Positions 10,376 to 20,455 of a DNA stretch of 64,000 bases are shown here, one piece after another (within the stretch, counting starts at the first letter, position 1; each line of letters starts with the position of its first letter). The notes below the pieces were generated by a model. It worked only from the letters and a program-made list of their open reading frames with translations. It made no database searches and was not told the DNA's origin. The DNA comes from Gnetum montanum (taxonomy: Eukaryota > Streptophyta > Gnetopsida > Gnetales > Gnetaceae). The DNA lies in assembly GCA_015680685.1 (NCBI GenBank), contig MNCI01017535.1, positions 62,001-126,000 on the forward strand, in the 5' to 3' direction. The position numbers and the translations under genes were made by a program.

Positions 10376-10712
10376 CCTTGCTAGGGGTAGGTGAGATTTT
10401 TCTTTGAAGGTGTTTTCAATGTAAAAAAATGTATACCCCATATAAAACCCATCAAATTGTCATTTTTGGCATCCCAAAAGGTATTTTTGATCCCCAAGTC
10501 CAAATATAGATAATAGGTGACTTTTTTCACTTGGGGAATGAAGCTTTGACCATTTATGAAGCATTTTTTCAGTCCTAAAGCATGAAATATGTGAGATTAC
10601 CTCTTATGGGCTATAATCTTCACATTTACAATAAAGTTTTACCTCAAGTTTCATGGGGTGAAGGCTACATGATGAAAATTGGTTATGACATGAAAATTTT
10701 TGTGGTGTTTCA
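10376..10712 (-). repeat. Element 3 3' LTR, inner part
   Basis: This continues the LTR interrupted by element 1. It aligns with 40200-40516, including GCATCCCAAAAGGTATTTTTG and the end TTTTTGTGGTGTTTCA. On the minus strand it begins TGAAACACCACAAAAATTT, the same start as the LTRs of elements 1, 2 and 4. Confidence 0.8.
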
Positions 10713-10728
10713 ATAGCCCCTCTTTGTT
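10713..10728 (-). other. Polypurine tract of element 3
   Basis: On the minus strand, AACAAAGAGGGGCTAT abuts the 3' LTR start. It matches the tracts of elements 1 and 2. Confidence 0.78.
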
Positions 10729-11654
10729 CGTGTTTGGAGGATTGACTTGAGAGACATTGACAAAGAATACAAAACATCGCTACAGGTCCATCACTGATGT
10801 TCCCTCTTTGCGCTTGATCTAGTTGTGTCAAAACACATTAAATAGTGCTTTTGATGATGGGATAAGGCTATGAAGAGATGATATTAAGGTTGTAACAAAA
10901 TGGTTATGAGGACTAATAATGTGTTCCAAGTATTGTTGTCATGACTATAGCGTAATGTTGACATACTTTGAAGTGTTGGTCTTTCAAAAAATGTGTTTGA
11001 TGATTTAATAACTTCACTTTAAGGTTACTTTGGCCATTGGGCTTTGAGACTTCATTGGACATCTAGCTTCTTGGCAATTTGTTCTCTCCTTTTTTTTCTC
11101 TTTCTTTTTATTGTGGGGTGAGGCCTTCATGGTGTGTCATTGCCAGGGCTAGTTTAACATGGTTTTCTCATTCAATGAGTTGTGTTACAATCAATGAACT
11201 TGATTCCATTGAAGCGAGGTTTATTATGCTTGATGGACTTAATGGTTTTTCACTAAATGAGCTATGTTACATTCAAGTGGACTTGAGGATGGAGCATGAT
11301 GAAGAGATATCATATGGCTATCGTGCATGAGTGGTGAACATAGGTTAACATTGTTTCCAAAGGTATTGAAGGTCATAATAAGGTTATTGGGTTAGGCCTA
11401 AGGAGTGGTGCTAGATGGAGGGAAATGGTACAAGCACTCTTGACACAACAGGACAAACCCACTCGATCTTGTGCATCAAGGTTGCATGATGACTTGTTGC
11501 CATAATGAGTTGCATCCTTGCAATAACCCTGAGCTTCATCCTACAAACACAACTCCAAGAGGATAAGAAAACCAAGTAAATAGAACATGTTATAATGTTA
11601 CAGTGCATATATAGGCCATATAAAATGATAAAACTAAGCTACCTAGGTTATCAA
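10729..11654 (-). other. Element 3 3' untranslated region
   Basis: No domain is recognised. The sequence upstream of the tract (minus strand) matches the corresponding regions of elements 1 and 2, including the TTTGTAGGATGAAGC block near 11525-11545. Short open frames here have no family resemblance. Confidence 0.6.
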
Positions 11655-11800
11655 TGTTGCTATTTTAGGGCCATGATGAGCGATGGTACCAGTTTATGTT
11701 TTTGGCAGGCTGTGATGCCGATTTAAGGTCATAGTGGACCACTGTGTCAGTTTAAGGCCTCGATAGGCTATGTAACCATTTTTAGGCTGTGTTAGGTCAT
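11655..11800 (-). repeat. TAAACTAG-type motif cluster after element 3 integrase
   Basis: Three to four decayed units read CAGTTTAAGGCCTCGATAGG and similar on the plus strand. They lie between integrase and the 3' untranslated region. The other large cluster of this element is at 34010-34360. Confidence 0.6.
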
Positions 11801-11849
11801 TGTAAGCATGCTCTCTTATTGATGATCATTGGCTACATGTAATGTGACT

Positions 11850-12912
11850 TCAGATAGGAATGACTGACCAGATTGGACAAATCGTTCCCATCCATATTGG
11901 CTATCTTGAATGCTTTGTTGTCATAGGATTTGGTGATAAGGAAGGGCCCTTCCTAGTTGGCCGAGAATATATCTGCATGCTCACAGATGGCTTTGAGGAC
12001 TAGCTATTCTTCCTTGATCTTATGCTTGGTTAAGTTATGGTGGTGTTTCTACTTCTGCCTCTTTTGATTATGCTCGATGTGAGCAAGCACTTGCATATGT
12101 TGCTCCTCTATCGAGTCTAGGGTTGCTACTTGCAACTCTTATTCTGCTCATCATTGATGAAGTTGGTCAAGGTTACTCAGAGTGATGGCACCTACAATTC
12201 AAGAGGTAAAAAAGCTTCATAACCATAGACTAGGCTATAAGGGATTGTACTAGTTGCCATGCGGTAATTTGTATGATAGGACCAAAGTTTATGGATAAGC
12301 CACTCATGCCATTTATGCTTGTTGTTATTAAAGCATCTTCTTTAGCAAGTTGATGATGGCCTTGTTGCTAGCTTCTAGTTGCCCATTGGCTTAAGGGTAA
12401 TAAGGTGATGAAAAAGAATGCTTAATGCCTAGGTTGTGATATAAATCTTTGGTTTCATGGCTACTAAATTATGGTCCATTATTTGTAACTATGGTCATGG
12501 GTATGCCAAAATAGGCTACAATGTTATCTAGGATAAACTTGCAAACTTGGTTGGATGTAGTCTTCCTTAGGAAAATAGCCTCAAACCACTTGGTAAAGTA
12601 TTTGGTTATAGTGATGATGAAGCTATGCCCTACAAAAGACTTAGGTGTTATAGGTCCAATGATATCTTACCCACATCATTGAAACAACCAAGTGATTTGA
12701 GTTGTATGCAACTTTAACCAGTGATTCGTGTATTGGGTCACTATGACTTTGGCCTATGTCACATCACTTAACCTTTTGCATGTAGTCACTTTTCATATGG
12801 GGCCAGTAGTAGCCTAGCTATCTAATCTTAGTAGCCATAGCTCTAGGTCCTATATGTTCTTCAGAAACACCCTCGTGAACTTCCTCTAGGACTATTCTGG
12901 CTTTGATTTTAC
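11850..12912 (-). pseudogene. Element 3 integrase (degenerate)
   Basis: Integrase inserts the DNA copy into the genome. Reading leftward from 12912 there is an HHCC zinc-binding block (HEGVSEEHIG, then GYYWPHMKSDYM and a CD pair). The catalytic core follows, with FIITITKYFTKWFEA, then DNIVAYFGIPMTIVTNNGP, then KHSFSSPYYP and NGQLEASNKAI. This is the plant Ty3/gypsy integrase pattern. The second catalytic Asp (usually TDNGP) is Asn. Several TAG stops interrupt it. It is cut off from RT/RNase H by element 2, whose target duplication lies at 12913-12917 and 21838-21842. Confidence 0.82.
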
Positions 12913-12917
12913 CCAAG
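12913..12917. repeat. Target site duplication of element 2 (left copy)
   Basis: CCAAG precedes the outer TG of element 2. The same five bases follow its other end, at 21838-21842. Confidence 0.88.
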
Positions 12918-13731
12918 TGTAATGATCAAAAATGTTTGTGGCTAGAATCACCGAGGGATCAATAGACATACAACCTTAACCCCACCTCCACATGAGGGCC
13001 TTACTAGAAAATAGAGGCGGAGCACCCTAAATGGTCTTGTTGATCGAATTTTGGACTTTGCTAGTTACAACTGAGGCAGTTGGTGTAACCAAGGGGTGGC
13101 ATGGTTAGCTGAAATGCAAATGCAAATAACACAAAAATGGTGTTATGGGTCAAAGTGGTGTTTCATCGTGCTAAGCGTAGAGTGTAGCCATGGAATGGAG
13201 GTAAGCGTAGCTAAGGGTTTCAACCAAAACAATAGTGTTAATCCATGGAGACTATTGCTCGAGTGTAGTACAATGTGATGATGCATGAACAAGTGGAAAA
13301 GATGTAAGAAAAATGCAAGAAAATGCTAGAAACAAGAGAGAGAAATGGAACACCACCCCAAATGGGAGTGTAGCTAACTCCAAAAGGGTCTTAAAAGGTA
13401 CATAGTGTGTAATAGGTGCAGTGGGAGCATAGTCACAGTCTCAGTGGTGTCAGGTTGTGAAGTTTAGTGCTCGCCGTGATGAATCATGCCTGTTGGGTTG
13501 GCCACTACAGTGTATTGTGTGGTGTTTTGTACAGCTACAATAGGAATATGGTGTATCATGGGGTGCAGGGTTGCAACAGGATAGTGGTGTACCATGTGGT
13601 GTAGCTATGCCTCTTTAATGATGTGGTGTGCTTTGGGTCTCGGTCGCCCATGGAGCTAAGTGCCAAGATACCAAAATGCAAAATGCCAAATGAAAGTGCC
13701 AACTACCAACCCCTAAAACGTTGGGGATCTA

Positions 13732-13748
13732 GGGGTATTTATAAGGCT
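13732..13748 (-). promoter_or_regulatory. TATA box of element 2 3' LTR
   Basis: On the minus strand CCTTATAAATACCCCT follows CTAACCCTAG. It matches 21268-21284 in the 5' LTR and the element 1 TATA context. Confidence 0.6.
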
Positions 13749-13799
13749 AGGGTTAGCCTAAAATGTGGATCAAGCACCACATGGAAGTGCGGTAGGTGG

Positions 13800-14145
13800 G
13801 AAGAGCATAGCAGCTATAGTGGAGAGTGTAGTAGCTACAATAGTAAGCATAGTAGCTATAGTGTCAAGCATAGCACAACACTTAGAGAAAAATTCTGCAA
13901 AACTGGCCATTTGTGTGTTGGATACACTTGCTATGCTCTTAAGCATAGCAACTATAGTGCTGAGTGTAGTAGCTATAGTGTCGAGCGTAGCAGCTATAGT
14001 GCCAAATGTAGCAGAACACTTAGAAATATTCTGCAGAACTGGCCATTTATGTGTTAGCTATGCTTTCTACACTCTCGAGTGTAGTAGATTGTAGCAGCTA
14101 CATTGTTGAGTGTAGTAGCGATAGTGCCAAGAATAGCACAACACT
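13800..14145. repeat. AGCRTAGYAGCTATAGTG word array in element 2 3' LTR
   Basis: About a dozen units of roughly 20 bases read AGCATAGCAGCTATAGTG. They are broken by a spacer with AACACTTAGAAAAATTCTGC. The partner array is 21340-21625. It resembles the TAGCGTAGC words of element 1. Confidence 0.7.
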
Positions 14146-14342
14146 TAGAAAAATTCTATAGAACTTAACCTTGTTTGGACGCTTAGCCAAAATTGCAAAA
14201 GATTAACCATTGAAGCTGACTACGCTCTACTACAGTGGAGAGCATGATCCCAGAAGTTAGAAAAATTTGCGAAAAGTTTTGTCATTCTGACACTTAGCCA
14301 AATTTATAGTCAAGAAGTAGCCCAAATTTTTATGGTGCTTTA

Positions 14343-14358
14343 TTGGTCCCTCTTTGTT
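14343..14358 (-). other. Polypurine tract of element 2
   Basis: AACAAAGAGGGACCAA on the minus strand abuts the 3' LTR. Confidence 0.78.
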
Positions 14359-15487
14359 GACATTTGGAGGAGTGGCCTAAGAGATGTTGACAAATAATTG
14401 CAAAACACCATAACAAACATGGCATCAACATTGCTTGTTAGTACTTGATTGGATGTGATTTCACCATGTTCAAGAGTGTTGTAGATAGTGGTATGCTAAG
14501 GGCAAAGGATGTAGGTAATGTGCTAGGAAGATGAAATGCAAATAGGAAGATAAAATGCAAATAATGATGTAAGATGCGAAGTTAGCATGGTTGATTGTGA
14601 CCATGGCATGGAGTGGCTTGCGCCTGAAACATTGACCTCTCATTAGAATTTTTATGAGAGAGTCAAAGTCGATCCAAGGATAGGCTGATTGCAAAGATGT
14701 AGCATTGTTAATTTTCTTAGGAATGTGCTTTTCCCTATTCTTTTTTTTTGCATTTTTTTTTACTTTGCTACAAGAAAAAACTCTGCTAAGCTTAGCTTAC
14801 TACTGAATGCTAATTGCAAGGTGTGGACCATCGAGTAGATGATCTTTGTTTTGATGCAATCACATTGCATCTATAGGACATGTGTTTCCTTCCTAGGATG
14901 AGTTGCATTACATCTGCTTGGGCCTTGACCAGCCAACACAGGCTCCCCACAAGATGAGTTGCATTACGTTCACCATGGGTTCTATGGTTGACATCAGGAG
15001 AATGCCATATGTGTCATAGTGTGTATGCATCAAAGGGATGCACCATTGTGAGTATGCAGGGGATGAGAGGCTATTGGGATGGAGTAGATGTGCATAGGCT
15101 ATAATGAGATGAGGAGGATATGCACTCTTGAGTGGATTAACTTGTCTAATCATGCATATTGGAGCAATCTGGCGACTTGTTGTTACGATGAGATGCATCT
15201 TTGCATGACCACCTTCAAGGCTTCATCCTACAAATAGAACTCTAAGAAGACAAGAAAACCACATAACATGAAATGCAAGTGGAATGCTAGATGTAAAGAT
15301 GTTGCAAGTGATGGACTTGAAGATGCTACAAATGCATCAAATGATGTGCTAGTTGTAGGTGCTCAGGAAGCCAGTGAAAGTGCCAAGGCAATGATGTTGT
15401 GAGTTCTTCAAAGACTGCATCGATGGTAGATGCTTCAAAAGATTATTAGAATGATGGGAGGTAATGATGCTGTAAGTGCACGAACCC
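14359..15487 (-). other. Element 2 3' untranslated region
   Basis: Non-coding. It is colinear with element 1 7930-8818 and element 3 11600-10729, with the shared ATTTGTAGGATGAAGCC block near 15218-15238. A T-rich stretch near 14741-14765 lies on the plus strand. Confidence 0.6.
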
Positions 15488-16150
15488 AGTTTAAGGTCCT
15501 GGTAGACTGTGGAGTGCTAGTTTATAGTCCTAGTAGATTGCTATGTGCTAGTTTAATGTCATAGTAGATGAGTTGTTGTGCCAGTTTAATATCATGACCC
15601 AAGGATGAGTTGTGGATGCCAATTTAACATTATAGCCCAAGGATGTTTTGTGCTAGTTTATAGTCATAGTGGATGGCTATGCTAGTTTATAGTCATAGTG
15701 AATTGTTGCGCTAGTTTATAGTCATAGCAGACTACTATGCTAGTTTATAGTCACAGTGGACTCTTGCGCCAGTTTATAGTCATAGTAGATTATCTATGCT
15801 AGTTTTTTGCATCATTGAAAATGGGTGCTTATCTTGTATGTGTGAGGTGTGATGCTACATGTGTAGTTATGCTGTGTGCCTGCAAGATCTTGCAAAAATT
15901 AACTAGAAAAACAACATCAAGAAGGAACTGTGTAACAAAGTTAAAATGTACAAATGAAAGGAAGGCAATGTAAGAAGTGATAGTTTTGGGCCATTTTGGG
16001 CTGTAGTGATAGTTTAAAGCCATTCCAAGGTGTGTGTGCTAGTTTAAGGCCATTTTGAGCCATAATAATAGTTTAAGGACATTTCGGTCCATTGTTAGTT
16101 TAAGGTCTTTTTGGACCACAATGATAGTTTAAGGTCATTTCGGGCCACAT
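15488..16150 (-). repeat. TAAACTAG motif cluster downstream of element 2 protease
   Basis: At least nine units between 15488 and 15805 read CTAGTTTATAGTCATAGTRGA on the plus strand. A second group at 15960-16150 has GATAGTTTAAGGNCATTT. This is the longest cluster of this motif in the window. The spacing is irregular (roughly 35-60 bases). Confidence 0.75.
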
Positions 16151-16559
16151 GTTTTTTTTTGCAGTTTTAGTTTTATGATTTTTATGTGTTTTTGATGTTT
16201 TTCAAATGAAATGTGTAAGCTAAGTCGATGAATGTGTAAATAAAGCAAAAAAACTAGTGAAAAAAATGAAATGCGTGATCTAAGCTAGTAGGAAAAATCT
16301 AAATGCATAGGCTAGTGTGATGCAAATGAAAGTAAAAAATGCATGGCAAGTGAAGGCAAGGAGTTGGCAGGCATCTAGCGCTTTTTTGACCAAGGAAGTG
16401 CCTTAATTAGGCAGTTGTTTCTTAATTTGGTTTGGATTAGGGGATGCATAGGGCCTAGGATCCTTTGGGAGGTTGTTGGCTTCAACTGATTGTTCGAGTA
16501 TGTTAGCCTTATGCATTGTGTTAGTTGCCATAGATGCATCACCAAGAAACTCCGCCTCT
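16151..16559 (-). other. Element 2 spacer between protease and motif cluster
   Basis: AT-rich sequence with short GTGTAAGCTAAG-like repeats, similar to element 1 6960-7230. I see no coding signal. Confidence 0.45.
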
Positions 16560-17300
16560 AACACTTGCTGCATATCTATGTTGTGGATAGCTGGAGAGGA
16601 GGAGTTATCACTGTGGATGATAACTTGACCATCTTCATATGGAAGGTAGACTTCCTAATGGATGGAAGAGGAGACAACCCATAGATGGACTTCCTAATGG
16701 ATGGAAGAGGTGGACTTGCCCAGGATCAGGTTGAAGCATGACATCTCCTCTATGACAATGAAATCTATGTAAGTGGGGAATTACTCTCCTACCATGAAGG
16801 CTAAGTTGATTGTCCCCTTGACGGTGATGTGTGATTTGTTGAAGGATTTTAGACATGTGGTTTTGGTTGGCTTGATTTCATCTACTAGGCTTAGCTTGTC
16901 GATGATAGTGTACATGACTAAGTTTGTTGTTGCACCATCATTAACATGCACTCTACGGATCGTGCACTACCCAACATGTATGCTAATGGACAGTGGAGTT
17001 GTAGTGACCTCCCCTCAATCAAGGTTGACCTTGACTGCATCATTGCGAAATGCTAGGGATGTTGAACTTGATTCCTATGATGAAGGGGGCAACATTGTTG
17101 CATGGATGGTGTTCTCATCTGCAGGGATGTCCTCCGTAACAGGAATGAAGGCCAACATTTGGGCTAATGCTTGGCAGTCAGTAGATGAGGTCATGATCAA
17201 GTCTTACAAGCTCAACATTATGTTCTTTTGCTTAAGCATTTGTTTCACATGGGTTAGTGTAGCTACAAAGTCCTTATCTTCGACAGTTGTGTTGGCCTTG
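16560..17300 (-). pseudogene. Element 2 pre-protease and aspartic protease (degenerate)
   Basis: The minus strand encodes LYDLIMTSSTD, then AFIPVTEDIPADE, then RRVHVNDGATTNLV (near 16955-16925), then TINLAFMVGE and FIVIEEM, then ILGKS. The first catalytic aspartate of the retropepsin motif is Asn (plus-strand ATT at 16940-16942), as in element 1. After ILGKS the usual PWLAQL is missing. In its place is a tandem repeat, with the same 23 bases at 16649-16671 and 16688-16710. The long open frame on the plus strand (16773-17783) is a shadow of this gene. Confidence 0.8.
16649..16710. repeat. 39-base-period duplication inside element 2 protease
   Basis: GACTTCCTAATGGATGGAAG plus three bases (AGG) occurs at 16649-16671 and again at 16688-16710, without a mismatch. 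Element 1 has no such duplication. Confidence 0.85.
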
Positions 17301-19957
17301 ACTTCCTCCATGCAGCTTGAGAGGCAGATCTCACATAGAGGGGAGTTGGGCTTGGATTGCTTGGCCTACTTGGGGGTAGAGGCCCTAGTGTTTGGTTGTT
17401 GCTTGCTAGTTGTGGCCTTTGCTTTGGCCATGGGGGCTGCAAGAAACTTCTTCATCCTCTTGCATTGCCATTTGGTAGGCCTACCTAGGTTGCTAGTGGG
17501 ATTGACCCTTGAAGGAGAAGAGATTGAGACGTTGCTTATTTTTGAGCTTCAGGTAGGTGAGGGGCCATCATGTTGTGGCACCCTTATGAAAAATGATGGT
17601 TTAGGAGGTTTTGCAGGGCCAACTCATTGTGGCACCCTAATGATGAAAGGTTGCTTAGCGGTTGTTGTTGCTGCATCATGCCAGTTTAATGTCTTAGTGG
17701 ATAGTTGGTTTGGTTGCCAATTTAATGTCTTAGTGGATAATTTCTATGGGACCTTGATCACAAAGGGTGTTGTGGGTTCCTAAGGTGGCATTTTGATAAC
17801 AAAGAAGGGCCTGTTGCTTGTGGAGGCCAAGGGGATTCTTGCCTTATTGGGAGGCATGTAGATTACAAAAGGTTGTTTCGTAGGTTTAGACTTGTCACCT
17901 ATGTTGATGGAGTTTGTGATGTAGGGGGCATTGTCTACATTGGATTGGCTTGCTGCATCGAGCACCAGTTGACCCCCTTATATCATTCTTTGTCGGTCAT
18001 CCTGCAAAGCTTGATAGTTGTTTGTACTATGACTAGATAGTTGGTGGTAATGACAGTATTAGTCTAGCTTGAAGTGTTTTGGGATTAGGGGCTCGTTTGG
18101 TATTATTGAGGTAGGGTTCCTCAGTAGTTCATAGTACTTATCATGTTTTTGATGGGTAATCTTCGATACATGTTTGTATTGGATTCACCCAGCTTTTAGA
18201 AGTTGCTCCATTAGTTCAAAGGATTTCATCGATAGTGGTGTATACTTTGAGTGATCCTTGCACTTAAAGTTGGGCTTGGAGTAGCCCCTACCGATGTAGG
18301 TGAGTTGGCACCAAAGTTGAAAAATTTGTGAGCTAGAGCCTTGGGCTACTTAGCCATTGGGCCTCGATTGGTTACTTTTGTGCTTGTGGCCACTATTTCC
18401 ACTGTTGCATTTTTCTTGTGGCCATGTTGGTTTCTGTAGGTCATGTAAGCTGGGTCATTGCTGGCTTGTGCTACCTCCTCTATGCCCTTCATTTGGGCAA
18501 AGGCTTTGTGAGAGACCTCGGGGCCAGGTAATATAGTTTGAACTTGATGAAGTCATTCACTACATCTTTGAAGATGGCTAGTAGGTGCATCTCTACTAGG
18601 GGTTCATGAATTTCACTCAATGTAGCATTCCAACATTACAAGAATTTTGGCATGGGTTCTAGGGACCCTTGATTGACTTGCATGAGCTGGTCAAGGGTTG
18701 CTTCAAGCTTTAGGTTGTACTTAAAGCATGTCATAAACTAGCTTATGAGATCCTCCAAAGAAGATATTGAGACCTTGGGTAGCGCATGATACCAGTTTAA
18801 GGATTCGCTAGTTAGTGACATGGGGAACACATGCATAATGACATGTGGCTAGGCTTGAAGGAGTAGCCACTCAGATCAGAATGTGACCAAGTGTGGGTTG
18901 GGGTCCCCTTTACCATTGTACTTGGTAAGTTGAGGTCACTAGACCCTAGTTGGGAGAGTCATGGGTGGGACTATAGGACTTATGGGATCATCTTGGTAGA
19001 AGTCCACCACCTTGATGATTTTGGAGGAGGCAGCTTTAAGTTGGTTGGTATCCTCCATCAAGCTTTGGATTAGCTAGAATGCTTGATCGAATCTTGGGGA
19101 TGTGCCAACTGATTACATTGGTTGGGCTTGTATTGGTTGCATAGCATAGGATCAGATTGTTGGTTGTGGAATTTGCTAGTTTAACATCATAGTAGATGGT
19201 CGTTGCCAGTTTAACATCATAGTGGATGGTCGTTGCTAGTTTAATGTCATAGTAGATGGTCATTGCTAATTTAACGTCATAGTAGATGATTATTACCAAT
19301 TTAACATCATAGTAAACAGGTTTAGTTGATGCATTAGCTGAGCAATGGGCATGATGATCGAGGTCAACCACACATGAGTGGGTTGGACAGATAACATGGG
19401 CATCGATGGAACAAGTAGGACGTAGGATGCCTAAGTCATCTAGGGCTGGGAGGTGGCCCCCATGTGAGCATAGGATTGGGGAAATGCAGTGGTCACTTGT
19501 AAGGAAGGCTAAATTGACATGGTCACCATCTCGGAGAGGATGGGTGGACCAAATTGAGGAGGGACTGTACTAGGGAGTAGTTGTTGGAAGATAATGTAGA
19601 GGGGGCTCTCACGTTTAGAGCAAGCCTCAAACTCATCTTCTTTCTCCTGTGAGGCTTCCTTGTAGGTTGTCCCTGCATCATGCTCATTTTCATGGATGAG
19701 TTGGGACAATAACTGGTGGTAGGACTCTGTGAGTGGGATTATGTCAAACAAGGAGGGTTTGTACTCTGTCCATCCTAGTGGACTCATTCGTAGTCTTGTT
19801 TTTCCTCTAAGTCAAGGAAATCCACTAGTAATCTTGCTTGGATTTTGGCACAAAAAAAATTGTATTGTTCATGGCTTAGCTTGGCATACTTTGGGTGGAT
19901 CATGGTGTCAAATGTATTAGACACAGACGTGGAAGTTTGATCAGGATTCATGTTCAT
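17301..19957 (-). pseudogene. Element 2 gag (degenerate)
   Basis: The capsid polyprotein begins MNMNPDQ near 19957. In order come the SHEQYNF N-terminal block (19880-19830), a Q/P-rich linker with motif repeats (19371-19036), the capsid core (about 19030-18480) with ATLDQLM and KLYYLAPRS, a knuckle-like block near 18080-18000 with CHYHQLSSHSTN, and FVIKMPP-type repeats (17965-17560). It is colinear with element 1 gag. Stops and frame changes occur throughout, so it is not functional. Confidence 0.83.
19170..19325 (-). repeat. TAAACTAG motif repeats inside element 2 gag
   Basis: Five units of 30 bases contain AGTTTAACATCATAGTRGATGG (as 20-base and shorter parts) on the plus strand. On the coding strand they give YYDVKLATTI-type peptide repeats. 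Element 1 has only about three units here. Confidence 0.78.
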
Positions 19958-19989
19958 AGATTGGGTTGTGATAGTTGCTGTTTGCAAAA

Positions 19990-20215
19990 ATGAAGAACTC
20001 TGAAAACTATAAAAAAATGACTAAGTTTGTCGATAGTAGAAAAATGGCTAAGTATAAAAATGTAGAAAAATGGCTAAGTATGGAAAATGAAAAAAATTGA
20101 CTAAGTGTAAAACTATAGAAAATTTGGTTAAGTATGAAACTACGAAAATTTGGCTAATTATGAAAATGCAAAAAAACTGCTAAGTATGAGAATGAAAAAA
20201 ATTGGCTAACTTTGG
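19990..20215 (-). repeat. Leader repeats of element 2
   Basis: About seven AT-rich units of roughly 30 bases read AAAAATGGCTAAGTATGAAA on the plus strand. They lie between PBS and gag and match the element 1 leader at 3400-3545. Confidence 0.7.
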
Positions 20216-20431
20216 TGCTACACTCACTACGTTAGAGCTAGCTATGCTCTTTAGGTTGAAAGCTAGCTACGCTCTCCCGAGTGCCTAGAATTTTGGTCAA
20301 GTACCAAAGATATGCTTTGGCTTTTATCTAGTGGGGTTCCAGAGGAACTGACAATGTGGTCCGACATACACCAACTGACGGTGGAGAGAGCACGTATGAC
20401 AATAATTAGAAAATGTAGAAGGAAATGACAA

Positions 20432-20450
20432 GGCCCTCCTTTTAGCACCA
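20432..20450 (-). other. Primer-binding site of element 2
   Basis: On the minus strand TGGTGCTAAAAGGAGGGCC lies five bases inside the 5' LTR. It differs from the element 4 site by one base. Confidence 0.75.
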
Positions 20451-20455
20451 AAAAC

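Larger units (their letters stand above)
12918..14342 (-). repeat. Element 2 3' LTR
   Basis: The left edge begins TGTAATGATC beside the target duplication and the right edge ends TTTTTATGGTGCTTTA. The canonical CA is mutated to TA. It aligns with 20456-21837 along its length, including the TATA block and AGCGTAGCAGCTATAG word array. Confidence 0.85.

Noticed and set aside
13623-14094. Plus-strand frames with repeated YSAECSSYS and AIVSSVA-like peptides.
   Set aside because: By-products of the 20-base word array in the element 2 LTR; nothing similar in known families.
15488-16150. Regularly spaced short repeats that could suggest a CRISPR array.
   Set aside because: Units are imperfect, spacing varies, there are no cas genes, and the sequence is a eukaryotic retroelement; related clusters sit at the same place in four elements.
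16773-17783. The longest open frame in the window, 336 residues on the plus strand.
   Set aside because: It is the antisense shadow of element 2 gag/protease. Element 1 has the same shadow on its minus strand at 6423-6674 and 5814-6209, following the coding strand base for base.
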